Positions 10,898 through 23,239 of a DNA stretch of 64,000 nt are shown one piece after another (positions within the stretch are counted from its first letter, which is position 1; every line of letters starts with the position of its first letter). The stretch comes from Hirudinaria manillensis. Taxonomy: Eukaryota > Annelida > Clitellata > Hirudinida > Hirudinidae. The translations under genes and the position numbers were made by a program. The stretch is taken from positions 6,405,319 through 6,469,318 of the forward strand of contig CM067531.1 in assembly GCA_034509925.1 (NCBI GenBank), read 5' to 3'. The notes below the pieces were generated by a model. The model saw nothing but the letters and a program-made list of their open reading frames with translations, was not told the DNA's origin and did no database searches.

Positions 10898-11953
10898 ATG
10901 CCGAAGTACTTGGATGAATTGTACGTGCCTCGATTGAGACAAGAATTGAGAGAGCGTGGCCTGGATTGGAAAGGCACGAAAGCTGAGATACGAGAGCGAC
11001 TTGGGGCATGGCTGACAGAGAATGGCCATGACCCAGAGGAATACGAATTCGAGAATCCATCCCATAAAAAGATGGATGAATTTCTTGATTTTATGAAAAA
11101 GTCCGTAGATGAGATGAGGGAATGTATTAGGAGTATTAGGGGTGATTTGAAAAACAGAACGGTTCCGTGTCAGAATGCCTCTTTGGTTTCTGATGGAAAC
11201 TCTACTGAGAAGAGTTCTGATGTTCCAAGTACCGTTTCTGGCAGCATTGGGATGGAGTCATTAGAAGGCACATCCAACCACAGTGCGTACGTGTCTCCAG
11301 AAACTCTGTGCGTGATGGCAGACTTAGAGAACTCGACGTTGGAGCCCATAGAGTTACCAGATCAGGTCGAGTCGTCAGCAGGGCCCAGAGAGCTCACGGA
11401 GGTTTTAGTGGAGCAAGTGGGGCTTTCGGAGGAGCCTGTGGGATTGCCGGTGGATCATGTGGAGTTGTTGGTGCAGCTCGAGGAGTTACTGATGAGTCAC
11501 GTGGAGTTGCCGGTGGAGCACACGGATTTGATGGTGGAACAAGTAGAGTCTACAGAACAGCCTATGGATTTACCAGCGGATGTTTCGGCTCCATTGGAAA
11601 TAACAGAAGGGAGTGCTCGGGATTTCAGGAGAGTGCCTAGCATGGAAAGTGGAGCAGGTGATCCTGAGGAGAGTCTGGGATCTGGCGACATCGTGGAGCA
11701 GGAGAGTGTGCATAGAAATGGCGATGTTCCGCGGCTGAAACTTGCGGGACGCAGAAGTAAAAGGGAGGAGACAGAAATCCCAGAAGATGACAAAGCAAAT
11801 GGATCTGGGATTTGCAGCCATGAGATTTTTGGAAGATCGGATCCTATTCCGAGAGTAAAAATGAAAATGGGAATAGATGTCTGTTCGGGACGAACAGATT
11901 TAAGGAGGGGGCAGTGTTGGATCCCTAGATCCAATAAATTGAATAATATTTAA
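10898..11953 (+). CDS. SAP-domain protein of LTR element copy 1 (351 aa)
   Basis: Residues about 3-40 fit the SAP DNA/RNA-binding helix-extended-helix motif (YVPRLRQELRERGLDWKGTK followed by AEIRERL). A charged linker with EF and KK motifs follows, then from about residue 140 a long acidic, Glu/Val/Leu-rich region with repeated phrases such as EQVESTEQPMDLP, and a basic C-terminus. There is no CCHC knuckle and no pol domain. SAP motifs occur at the start of Gag in some Gypsy-type elements, so this may be a reduced Gag; that is inference. The frame stays open through the polypurine tract and stops about 39 bases inside the 3' LTR. The ATG at 10898 is the first in frame after the PBS. Confidence 0.85.
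   Translation: MPKYLDELYVPRLRQELRERGLDWKGTKAEIRERLGAWLTENGHDPEEYEFENPSHKKMDEFLDFMKKSVDEMRECIRSIRGDLKNRTVPCQNASLVSDGNSTEKSSDVPSTVSGSIGMESLEGTSNHSAYVSPETLCVMADLENSTLEPIELPDQVESSAGPRELTEVLVEQVGLSEEPVGLPVDHVELLVQLEELLMSHVELPVEHTDLMVEQVESTEQPMDLPADVSAPLEITEGSARDFRRVPSMESGAGDPEESLGSGDIVEQESVHRNGDVPRLKLAGRRSKREETEIPEDDKANGSGICSHEIFGRSDPIPRVKMKMGIDVCSGRTDLRRGQCWIPRSNKLNNI
11902..11914 (+). promoter_or_regulatory. Polypurine tract, copy 1
   Basis: AAGGAGGGGGCAG sits directly before the TGTTGG start of the 3' LTR, the position of the plus-strand primer in LTR retrotransposons. Confidence 0.85.
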
Positions 11954-12211
11954 AATTATATTGCCGATTAATTATTTTAATAATTAATTAAATTTAGTGG
12001 CAATATAATTTGAGAATTAAATTGGTGCTATTCAGACTCTTTGGTTATGTACCTTTGACAAATGGATTTATATCGGAAAGTAGAGCGAGAGTAATAGAAA
12101 CAGCAGATTTCAAGACTTAATCAATTAAGCATTTTACATCTTCCAAGCCATCTGACAACTTTCAATAAACCTGCCCCTCTATAATTAGTTTGAGGACCCT
12201 GGGTTATTACA
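11915..12211 (+). repeat. 3' LTR of SAP-LTR element copy 1
   Basis: It has the same 297-bp length and sequence as the 5' LTR apart from about one substitution near its end, and is followed by the target duplication GTAT. Confidence 0.93.
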
Positions 12212-12215
12212 GTAT

Positions 12216-12640
12216 ATTGAAGACATAATTTGTCAAGGGAACTTTCAATTAATCAATAGCTCTAATTTATTCTCTATTTTATTGTATTTTGGTCGAATTT
12301 TAATCGTTAATATTCAAAATACTATTGATTCTAATCTGTAGCACTTATTAATAGGTCGAAAGGTGTCATGTCTGATTAGAAATATTCGTTTGAAGAAATA
12401 GTTATGTTATGAAAGATTTTGTGGAGTCTTCAGATAAGCCAGAGGGTACACATAATATTGAATATTATTCTCAAAATCATTCAACATCTTTCATATCATC
12501 TGTTGTTTCCGACAATGCAGGGTGTAGTAGTCACACACTCGAGGTCTTCAATGCAAATCAGCATGGGAAAATAAAGTCCCTATCTGACCAATAGGTTGAA
12601 ATCGATTTGAATCTTATTATTAAAATAGCATTGACCCAAC
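12216..12640. other. AT-rich spacer, no gene recognised
   Basis: I see no recognisable feature. A 61-codon forward reading frame at 12409-12594 has no family resemblance and ordinary composition; it is most likely chance. Confidence 0.5.
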
Positions 12641-13720
12641 TTGAGATGCCGGCAAAAGGACAACAAATAGTATCGCATAAGGCCAACGTTGCCATTCAGT
12701 AACCACAGGGATATGTGCACGGCAAAATCGATTGGTTTGATACCATCCAAGCGTTTCTTTTTCATTCCATCCAGGCCTGGGGCATCATCTTTAAGATCTC
12801 GCAAAGCCGTTCTTCTATGCAGCTGACGGAGCTTCCAGGTCATAACAAAGTCCGCAAACTGAAACCACTGGTCTATCGTCTTAAATCGATTTTTGTGAAA
12901 ATATGGTTTCCCAGAACTGTAGCAACTTTGCATGCGGTAAGGGTTTTGATTCCTCGTTATACTCTTCATTCAAAATTGAACGAGTTGCTGAGGACAAATT
13001 TTTCCGGAACATCCCTTGAACCTTTTTCCGTTGCCTTTTCTCTCATTCCGCCTTAACTCCTTCTTGGATGCTCGGATCTTTGTTGTTAGAAATTGCCTGG
13101 CCTGATTTCCCGTTTTGCTTTTATTTGAATTGACGCAAGAAGTAGGCGCAACCTTCGGATGCTTTCTTTCATCTCGGCCAGCTACTCTCTTTCCACGGTG
13201 CCATTCTAAACTCTCAATCCACTGCATGTATTCTTTGTCAATCAACCGGCTTTTTGAGTCCACGTCCGTGACTTTGTTCAACAGCTCAGAGAGCTCCTCG
13301 CATGACAGTTTTATGTATTTGTAGTTTGAGAGTATAAACTGTTTTAATTGTATTTCGGTGTTAACAGTTGATTCGATTTGGGATGCTGTGAGTGTGGGAT
13401 GCATGGCATATTTCGCTGACAGAGCATGTTGTTTTCTAAATGATGAAGTTGTTCAGAAATTTGCGGTACCCTGGCTTGTTTCTGATCTTTCTTATTGTCT
13501 CAACTGGGATGTCCGGTAAGTGTCTGTGGAGCACAAGGTTGATTTGTTTTTTTCCAGTGAATTCAGCCTCCATTCGGCGTTGGCTGTGTCGGTCCAGAGG
13601 CCGTCCACCCTTGGCGGAGCCGAAGTCGTTTCCATCACACAGTTGGATGCAGATTGAATTTCTGATCCTTCAGATTAAATTTCTAATCCTCCATTCTATT
13701 CTGGCCTGGTAATCTTCCAA
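12640..13720 (-). pseudogene. R2/R4-like non-LTR retrotransposon remnant, N-terminal half
   Basis: On the minus strand, broken frames match the large retrotransposon ORF at 57610-60927. About 13450-13510 encodes HLPDIPVETIRKIRNKPGY (Myb-like region); 12970-13404 encodes the linker (LKQFILSNYKYI...LIDKEYMQWIESL) and a basic region with KKELRRNER; 12700-12970 encodes the start of the RT domain (ALRDLKDDAPGLDG...DFAVHISLWLL). Frameshifts and stops separate the pieces, and the rest of RT and the endonuclease are missing. Its 5' side abuts the (TAA)n tract at 13778-13852. Confidence 0.8.
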
Positions 13721-13776
13721 TATACTTCTGTATGGGGATTGTTTTATTAATAACAATAATAATAAAATTAAGGAGC

Positions 13777-13777
<1 letters not shown>

Positions 13778-13852
<75 letters not shown>
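13778..13852. repeat. (TAA)n microsatellite between two head-to-head retroelement pieces
   Basis: About 25 units of TAA/ATA, preceded by a short broken TAA run at 13747-13765. It separates the 5' side of the minus-strand remnant from the 5' truncation point of the plus-strand element. Confidence 0.9.
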
Positions 13853-13854
13853 GG

Positions 13855-14895
<1,041 letters not shown>

Positions 14896-17335
14896 GCTCC
14901 GCAATTCAACAGACAAGACCACACATCAGGAGCTAATTGACAAAGAATATAGCAAGTGGACAGAAAATCTTCTCCCTTCAATAACCGGTAAACAATTCAT
15001 CCAAAAGACTTCGAAACGACCAACACAAAAGAAAAGTACAAAACCAAACAATGCCAAAGGTCGAATGTTCGTGAAAGCAAAGACTAGGCTCAGCAAAAAA
15101 GAACTGAGAACCATTGAAAGACAGAGACAAAGGAAAGTAATTCAAGATTTGTTCAGGAAAAATCCAGCAGCAGGGGCACGGGCAGTGTTGGCAGAGGAAT
15201 TCAAAGAAAAGTCAAAGGCAACTCCAGGAAAAGAATTGATCGATTATTGGGAGCAGGTCTTCTCAAAAAAGTCAGTTGAAGACGATAGACCAGTGACAGT
15301 TGTTGGCGGAACTCTGTATGATTTAGAATTGCCAGTCACCAGCGATGAGGTGAATTCTGCTATTAGAGGTCTCCGAGATGCTGCGCCAGGACACGACAAA
15401 TTAAAGAAAGAGCACATAGGAGGGATCAAGAACATTGACTTTGCAGTTCACATGTCACTGTGGCTGTTAACTGGTTTGCCCCCGTCTTTATTCAAAATTG
15501 GGATCGTCACATGCATTCCAAAAATAAGTGGAGCCACCAACCCAAGCGAGTTCAGACCCATCACAGTGAGCCCAATCATTGGTCGACTCTTTCATAGGAT
15601 CCTGAACAGACGGATGATCTCCTTCTTGCCGTTGTCTCCGCGCCAAAAAGCGTTTCGTCAAGGAGATGGTCTGGCCGATAATATATGGTTGGTGAAGTCA
15701 CTCATCAAGAAAAAGAAGCAGGAACTGAAAAAGTTAAATTTGACTTTCGTAGACGTATCCAAAGCGTTTGATTCAGTTTCTCATCAATCAATCATGAGAG
15801 CTGCTTCTCGACTCGGGGCGCCTCCATTGTTTATCAATTACTTGACAGAACTGTACAGAAATAGTTGGGTTCAAATCAAGAGTGCAGACGGAATTAGTAA
15901 TCGCATTCAAGTGGGCAGAGGCGTCAAGCAAGGAGATCCAATGTCTCCTATGCTTTTCAATGCCGTTATTGACATGGTCCTTAACGAAGTGGACAAGTCA
16001 ATCGGCGTAACAGGAGACGCTGAGTCCAAAATAAAATGCAACTACGTTGTCTTTGCTGACGACCTCTTGCTGATGTCTACAACAGACGTTGGAATGCTGA
16101 TGATGCTTCAACAACTTGAAGGAGGAATGTCAAAGGTGGGATTAGCGATGAATCCAATCAAGTGCGCATCTCTCCGCACCGAGATAAACATCGCAAAAAG
16201 ATCGTGGATTGTTAATCCGGAACCATACCTTGAAGTGCAACACACGAAAATCACTGCACTAAATATCATTGAAACCTACAAATATCTTGGTATTGAGATT
16301 GGGGCACGATTAAAATATGCATCAATAGCAGAAAAAATTAAAAAAGACCTACACTCCATTTCGCGCCCCCCTTTGGAACCACATCAGCGGCTCTTCATTC
16401 TCAGAACTCATCTCATGCCTGGCCTTGTACACCATCTCAGCTTCGAAAAAATAAGCCTCAAGTCTTTGAATGCCGCAGACGTCACCATTAGACGAACAGT
16501 TCGACATTGGTTGAAATTGCCGAAGGACGTCCCCAATGCATTCCTGTATGCCCCAGTCCGACTAGGAGGTCTCGGAATCCTTCAACTTCGGAAATGGATT
16601 CTAAATATAAGAATTCGTCGCATGTCTCAGGTCTTAAAAGAAGCCAAAGCGAATAGAGACCAATTCATGCTGGACGTACTCGGGGGCGGAACGACAGTAA
16701 TGGGAGAAGTCAGGAAGTTTGGTCTCCCACAGAATTGTACAGACGCCAAAACAATGGGCATCATGACGTCAGATCAATGGATCAACTGCGTGAAGGTTAG
16801 AGCCGCGGTCCTACACAACAGATTGCGGGAATCGAGATCCAAGATGTATTTGAGCACTCTCTGCACTGCTGGATGCCGGACTGAGGAGTCGCTGGGCCAT
16901 ATTATACAGCGGTGCCATGTTACCGATGGTCCTAGACATGTTAGACACAACTCCATTTTGGCCATGTTAGGAAGCAAACTTGAGAAGATGGGGTTTACTA
17001 CCAGCATCGAACCCAGAATCCCGACGATAGAAGGAACAAAGGAACAAAACTGATTTGTGCGCATGGAAAGGCTCCACATACGTCGTGTGTGACGTGGCAG
17101 TGGCATCGGATATTGCTGACTTGAATAAAATACATGCTTCAAAAGTCGCAAAGTATGACCTTCCGGGAATCCACCAATGGATGAAGGAAAATAATCCGAT
17201 GCCAGAACAACGGAGTCAGAAAGGTACCATCACCGCCCTGGTCTTGAACTGGAGAGGAGCAATAGTAGAAGAGTCTTGGAGGGTTTGGAGAAGATTTGGG
17301 GTCTCGAGAATAATAATAATAATAAAATTATTATA
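14896..17335 (+). pseudogene. 5'-truncated R2/R4-like non-LTR retrotransposon with RT and endonuclease
   Basis: A continuous frame from the TAA tract to TGA at 17051-17053 encodes a linker (DKEYSKWTENL), the RT domain (RPITVSPIIGRLFHRI; LTFVDVSKAFDSVSHQS; VKQGDPMSPMLFN; catalytic FADDLLLMS at about 16052) and a CCHC knuckle (CRTEESLGHIIQRC). The endonuclease continues in another frame from 17055 (LCAWKGSTYVV...DVAVAS...KVAKYDL). The break lies at the PD motif, next to an 8-bp tandem duplication GGAACAAA x2 at 17033-17048. The C2H2 and Myb-like N-terminus seen in the 57.6-60.9 kb relative is missing, so the copy is 5'-truncated at the TAA tract. The 3' end is a short AATAAT run at about 17309-17325. 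Confidence 0.9.
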
Positions 17336-17381
17336 ATATTTATAAAAATAAATATTATTATTATTAGGTTTGTGTTAATAC

Positions 17382-17676
17382 TGTTGGATCCCTAGATCCA
17401 ATAAATTGAAGAATAATTAAAATTATATTGCCGATTAATTAATTTAATAATTAATTAAATTTAGTGGCAATATAATTTGAGAATTAATTGGTGCTATTCA
17501 GACTCTTTGGTTATGTACCTTGACAAATGGATTTATCTCGGAAAGTAGAGCGAGAATTAGGGAAACAGCAGATTTCAAGACTTAGACATTCGAGCATTGT
17601 GCATCTTCCAAGCCATCTGACAACTTTCAATAAACCTGACCTTCTATAATTAGTTTGAGGACCCCGGGTTATTACA
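17382..17676 (+). repeat. 5' LTR of SAP-LTR element copy 2
   Basis: The LTR is 295 bp, TGTTGG...TTACA, identical by eye to the 3' LTR at 19049-19343. Confidence 0.93.
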
Positions 17677-17677
17677 T

Positions 17678-17695
17678 TGGTGTCAGGAGTGGGAT
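17678..17695 (+). promoter_or_regulatory. Primer-binding-site-like sequence, copy 2
   Basis: TGGTGTCAGGAGTGGGAT lies one base after the LTR; it differs from the copy 1 site by one base (G for T). Confidence 0.7.
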
Positions 17696-17758
17696 TTAGA
17701 GTTAAAAGGGTGTCCAAAAGTAACTAAAGTAGAAGCTTGTTTAATTGAAAAGTGAAGG

Positions 17759-19087
17759 ATGCCGAAGTACTTGGATGAATTGTACGTGCCTCGATTGAGA
17801 CAAGAATTGAGAGATCGTGGCCTGGATTGGAAAGGCACGAAAGCTGAGATACGGGAGCGACTTGGGACATGGCTGACAGAGAATGGCCATGACCCAGAGG
17901 AATACGAATTCGAGAATCCATCCCATAAAAAAATGGAAGAATTTCTTGATTTTATGAAAAAGTCCGTAGATGAGTTGAGGAGGAGTATTAGGGGCGATTT
18001 GAAAAACACAGCGATTCCATGTCAGGATGTCTCGCTGGTTTCGGGTGAAAACTCTACCGAGAAGAGTCCTGTTGGTTCTTTTGAATTCGAGTCCGAATAT
18101 AGTAAGTGGCGGAGAAAGTTTGCAGAGAACTCTAGGAGGACTATTAGGGGCGATTTGGAAAACACAGCGATTCCGCGTCAGGATGCCTCTTTGGTTTCTG
18201 GTGGAAACTCTACTGAGAAGAGTTCTGATGTTCCAAGTACCGTTTCTGGCAGCATTGGGATGGAGTCATTAGAAGGCACATCCAACCACAGTACGTGCGT
18301 GTCTCCAGAAACTCTGTGCGTGATGGCAGACTTAGAGAACTCGACGTTGGAGCCCATAGAGTTATCAGATCAGGTCGAGTCGTCAGCAGGGCCCAGAGAG
18401 CTCAAAGAGGTTTTAGTGGAGCAAGTGGAACTTTCGGAGGAGCCTGTGGGATTGCCGGTGGATCATGTGGAGTTGTTGGTGCAGCCCGAGGAGTTACTGA
18501 TGAGTCACGTGGAGTTGCCGGTGGAGCGCACGGATTTGATGGTGGAACAAGTAGAGTCTACAGAACAGCCAATGGATTTCCCGACAGAGTCTGCGAAGTT
18601 ATTAGTACCGCCCGAGGAGTCACCGATGAAGGACATTGAGTTACCAGTGAAGCACACGAAGTTGATGGTGGAACAAGTAGAGTCTACAGAACAGCCCATG
18701 GATTTACCAGCTGATGTTTCGGCTCCATTGGAAATAACAGAAGGGAGTGCTCGGGATTTCGGGGGAGTGCCTAGCAAGGAAAATGGAGCAGGTGATCCTG
18801 TAGAGAGTCTGAGATCTGGCGGCATGGTGGAGCAGGATGTTGAGCATAGAAATGGCGATGTTCCGCGACTGAAACTTGCGGGACACAGAAGCAAAAGTGA
18901 GGAAACAGAAATCCCAGAAGATGGCAAAGCAAATGGATCTGGGATTTGCAGCCATGAGATTGTTGGAAGATTGGATCCTATTCCTAGAGTAAAAATGAAA
19001 ATGGGAATAGATGTCTGTTCGGGACGAACAGATTTAAGGAGGGGGCAGTGTTGGATCCCTAGATCCAATAAATTGAAGAATAATTAA
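17759..19087 (+). CDS. SAP-domain protein of LTR element copy 2 (442 aa)
   Basis: It has the same SAP motif at residues about 3-40 as copy 1. It is longer because of two internal segmental additions: a second IRGDLENTAIP-type block (about residues 100-145, with the unique phrase EFESEYSKWRRKF) and an extra acidic repeat ending again in EQVESTEQPMD. The acidic region therefore contains that phrase twice. The frame again remains open through the polypurine tract and ends inside the 3' LTR. No enzymatic domain is present. Conservation of an open frame despite length change suggests recent selection or recent origin; a substitution-rate test would decide. Confidence 0.85.
   Translation: MPKYLDELYVPRLRQELRDRGLDWKGTKAEIRERLGTWLTENGHDPEEYEFENPSHKKMEEFLDFMKKSVDELRRSIRGDLKNTAIPCQDVSLVSGENSTEKSPVGSFEFESEYSKWRRKFAENSRRTIRGDLENTAIPRQDASLVSGGNSTEKSSDVPSTVSGSIGMESLEGTSNHSTCVSPETLCVMADLENSTLEPIELSDQVESSAGPRELKEVLVEQVELSEEPVGLPVDHVELLVQPEELLMSHVELPVERTDLMVEQVESTEQPMDFPTESAKLLVPPEESPMKDIELPVKHTKLMVEQVESTEQPMDLPADVSAPLEITEGSARDFGGVPSKENGAGDPVESLRSGGMVEQDVEHRNGDVPRLKLAGHRSKSEETEIPEDGKANGSGICSHEIVGRLDPIPRVKMKMGIDVCSGRTDLRRGQCWIPRSNKLKNN
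19036..19048 (+). promoter_or_regulatory. Polypurine tract, copy 2
   Basis: AAGGAGGGGGCAG directly precedes the 3' LTR, the same as in copy 1. Confidence 0.85.
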
Positions 19088-19343
19088 AATTATATTGCCG
19101 ATTAATTAATTTAATAATTAATTAAATTTAGTGGCAATATAATTTGAGAATTAATTGGTGCTATTCAGACTCTTTGGTTATGTACCTTGACAAATGGATT
19201 TATCTCGGAAAGTAGAGCGAGAATTAGGGAAACAGCAGATTTCAAGACTTAGACATTCGAGCATTGTGCATCTTCCAAGCCATCTGACAACTTTCAATAA
19301 ACCTGACCTTCTATAATTAGTTTGAGGACCCCGGGTTATTACA
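19049..19343 (+). repeat. 3' LTR of SAP-LTR element copy 2
   Basis: The LTR is 295 bp and is followed by the target duplication ATAC at 19344-19347. Confidence 0.93.
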
Positions 19344-19347
19344 ATAC

Positions 19348-19726
19348 GCTTTATCTTTAGATTGAATGCTGACAAAATTGTAGAAAAACATATTTTATCA
19401 TAAATTGTTATTACGGAATATTTTACGATAAATTATGTTTTAATGAAACATCATCACTAAATATAAATAAATTAATGGTAATATAATTAATTAAATAGTT
19501 ATTGGAAAATTCTGAGAAGAGCTTTTTCTGTAAAATATTCAGTAAATGGAATCAATAGAAATATTAAACCTTGTTATAAAGTACCAGGGATATTTTCAGA
19601 ATTATCCCATTTATTTGAAATTTCTTCATTTCAATGGAGAGATAAAATGTATAATTCGAATTTAATGAAATGATTTAATATTAGTTTAAATATAAATTAA
19701 AAATGCACTGACATTTCAAGGTCTGC

Positions 19727-19785
<59 letters not shown>

Positions 19786-20122
19786 GTTGTTGTTGTTTTA
19801 TTTTTTATAATTAAAAAAATAGAGCTAGAAATCAATCAAGAGGAACGGCAAAATAATGATCATACTACTCCTCGCTTGCGGCTTTTTTCAGACTTTAGAA
19901 TCTTTTCTTTCGGCCATCTTGAGATCACGTGAGTAGGAAAAAAGACTCTAAATAAGAAGGACGATAGCGCCATTATAATTTCTAGGATCATTAGGAAACC
20001 ATCGAATGACATGTCGACTTCCTCTCCGCATTTATTCAGTCCGCCATGTTTGGATCTCTGTCCAAGACTTTCAGCGTCAGCCTGGGTTATTTGTAATAAT
20101 TTTGCAGATAATAAATTATGAG
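19348..20122. other. AT-rich spacer with (TTA)n tract
   Basis: No gene is recognised. A (TTA)n microsatellite occupies about 19727-19785 followed by TTG repeats. The strand and motif match the TAA tracts that host retroelements nearby, but no element sits in this one. Confidence 0.6.
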
Positions 20123-20820
<698 letters not shown>

Positions 20821-22781
20821 AGCGATCGTCATCATTATCATAATCGAACCGAATCGACTTAGGAAGGTGTCGGAGAAAAACCCGAAAGGCGTCGGTACCG
20901 GTCTTTTCGCCGGAAGAAGCCAAGAGGTTCTGGAAGCGAAATTGAAAATGAAACGACTCTGGTGGAGTACGTGAACAAACTGAGAAGTCTCAACGCAGGC
21001 GGCAAGAACTGTTGTACTACGGGTAGCGAGGGGTCGTTGTCCAGGTGGGCCGAGGTCGCCAAAAGGCTCCGTTGGGGGAGTTGTTCCAGTAGGTGCAGTA
21101 GGGTGGTGCTCATCTCCGTCAACTTTGCATTCCTAGTGAGTTGTGCCACGATGGCAGTGGTGGTGGTGGTGGTGATGATGATGACGACAATACTGATGAT
21201 GACGAAGAGTAGGATGACGACGACGATGGTGATGACGACTACTTTTATCGACTGGATATTATTTATCAATCACCCACGTGGAAAATATAGTTGATTGATT
21301 GGCGGCAATAAGTATTTACGTTAATTTATTATTTTAATAAGTTTAATGAATAACATGGTATCGTAATGTTGACTTAATGAGAAGACAAGCAGCCATGAAT
21401 TGTCGAACAAACGGCCAATTTTCTCTCCAATTATTCTTCGTTCGCTTTCAAACCCTTCCGCCCACAAAACACCTCGTCTTCTGGTCGCCGATATCGCCGG
21501 TGTGCGCCTATCTTGCGTGATTTCCTAGAACCGCTTCAAAACATGGAAAAGGGCGCCCCAGACTCAGGATCATAACTGAATTGCATATTGAATATATGTC
21601 TCATGAGCCGAAATCGCTCATGAGGGGGCTATGAATCCCCTCTCCCCCTACGGTTGTCTCGGTGCCGGCCCAGAGAGGGTCATTAAAGAGTGGAGCGTTT
21701 AAAACGCGAGACGACAACAAATCCGTTGAGGGGAAAACTGGAGAATTGAAAGATAGATGCGGACAGTTTAGCGACCGTCTCGGAGTTTCGCAAGTATTTG
21801 CTCGTGTGAGAGCCAGCAGTTGGGCAGGAATGCCGGACGGGTGGGGGTGGTCAGAAGGATTGACGGGCAGAAGGATAGGTGGATGGATGAATGAACGAAC
21901 GAACGAGAGAACAAATAAATACTTGGAAGAGAGGATGGGTGTTTGTCAAGTCGGTAAAGCCCATAAAAATATTTCGCTAAACTTCGCATAAATCCAGAAC
22001 AAAATGACGTCTAAATTCAGGCAAGACGGGGAAAGAAAGAGAGTTGAAAATTATTATTTTTTTAAATATAAACTTTTAAAACATTTGAGAGAAAAAATTA
22101 AATGATGCTAAATGGATTTTCTTCTATATCAAATCTTTAAAAAAATCGGTTATATCGTTCGATCTTTTATTTTAAGATGGGTTTAATTTATCCCTAAGAT
22201 GGGCTGGGGCTAGGTGGAGGAATGGTCTCCTCAACAAAAATCTAATCACGCTTTACCCTTATCCATTGTCTGTCCATCACTCAAATGTATGATGTAATCC
22301 ACCAACTCGGCTTCTTCAAAGTGCGTCTAAATCTACTCAAGCTGCAGCCTCATTACGGCTACCCAAACTACCCAAAATCGGCCCATTCTACTCAAAGCCG
22401 ACCCAAGATAGACGCCCTACCCATAACAAACCCGGAGAGCCCACCCAAACCACTTTATACTCGCAGTCACTCCCCTCATACGTCCGGTGCATTTAAGTGA
22501 AGGCCTGGAGATCATAAATATCAATATTCTATCTTGAAAGAGAAACAACCTTCGATTGGAATTTATTCCTTCTATCCATGAGCATCACCTTCTCCGCGTC
22601 CTGGACATCATCAGGATCTGAGGAAAAGTGAGGAGAAGGAGGATAATTAGATTTTATTCTATTTTATTACTTTATTAAGTTATATTGAACACTCTCCCTA
22701 AGCATAACTATATGACTATGACTATTTTTTTTTAAATTGCCTGGCTACATGACTTAAATCTTACCTCAGTGCCTTTACATC
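20821..22781. other. Spacer; one GC-richer patch of uncertain coding status
   Basis: From 20860 to about 21150 base composition rises and a forward frame (about 20880-21290) runs without stops; part reads NETTLVEYVNKLRSLNAGG, followed by a GTG/ATG simple repeat. I recognise no family and no clear splice sites, so I do not call a gene. The rest (21300-22780) is AT-rich with small simple repeats (for example GAAC at about 21893-21908) and nothing I can identify. Confidence 0.4.
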
Positions 22782-22950
22782 TGTTGTGGTGGCGCACCAA
22801 TAGGAGCGAGGCGCGGCAATCCTATTGTGTAAGGCCACTATAAATTATTCCGTTTTCGCTCTTTGTCTATCGATGTCGTAATAAGTGTAGCGAATAAAGC
22901 TACTTAAACGTTTGTCTTAGACTAGTTATCTTCGATCGAACGATATAACA
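22782..22950 (+). mobile_element. Solo LTR with 5-bp target duplication
   Basis: The 169-bp sequence begins TGTTGTGGTGGCGCACC and ends GATATAACA, contains a TATAAATT box at about 22848 and GAATAAAGC (poly(A) signal) at about 22894, and is flanked by ACATC on both sides (22777-22781 and 22951-22955). This is the signature of an LTR retrotransposon reduced to one LTR by recombination. No internal region follows. Confidence 0.8.
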
Positions 22951-22955
22951 ACATC

Positions 22956-23239
22956 CCTTCGGTATTATATTGTGCACGTTAAATATTCGATAAATAAATG
23001 TAAATGCATCCCCTCCATAAATATCTAAGTCTCTTAATTCATGTTTATGTTTTGTGCTTCGAGGATTATACTGATGAGTGTCACTCTCCTGCTACATCAA
23101 CTAATATTTCTGCATAGGGAAGTGCTAACCTTAAATTTTCCTGTAGAGTCTTCAGACATATCTTATTTTTCTTCAAAAGAAGTGAATTTTAATGCACACC
23201 TACCCAAGAATGGTCATCAAACCTCATAGCAAGATGCCA
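22956..23239. other. Spacer, nothing recognised
   Basis: AT-rich DNA; a 62-codon forward frame (23041-23229) has no resemblance I know. Confidence 0.4.

Larger units (their letters stand above)
10519..12211 (+). mobile_element. SAP-protein LTR retrotransposon, copy 1 (complete, non-autonomous)
   Basis: This is a complete 1,693-bp LTR element. It has two 297-bp LTRs (TGTTGG...TTACA), a PBS-like TGGTGTCAGGAG one base after the 5' LTR, a polypurine tract AAGGAGGGGGCAG ending at 11914 immediately before the 3' LTR, and the target duplication GTAT at 10515-10518 and 12212-12215. The only internal gene is a SAP-domain ORF. There is no protease, reverse transcriptase, RNase H or integrase. It therefore depends on enzymes from another element. 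By eye the LTRs differ by about one base (CCCCGGG versus CCCTGGG near the end), which indicates a recent insertion. Confidence 0.93.
17382..19343 (+). mobile_element. SAP-protein LTR retrotransposon, copy 2 (complete, non-autonomous)
   Basis: This is a complete 1,962-bp element with 295-bp LTRs, target duplication ATAC (17378-17381 and 19344-19347), a PBS-like site at 17678 and a polypurine tract before 19049. It has the same architecture as copy 1 but a longer ORF. The two copies share their LTR sequence apart from scattered substitutions and small indels, so they belong to one family but come from different source elements. It inserted just beyond the TAA tail of the non-LTR element. Confidence 0.93.

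Noticed and set aside
11497-11934. Minus-strand frames (up to 187 codons) over the SAP ORFs
   Set aside because: Antisense shadows of a Glu/Val-rich forward ORF inside a directional LTR element. Ser/Cys-rich composition is what the complement of GAA/GTG repeats gives.
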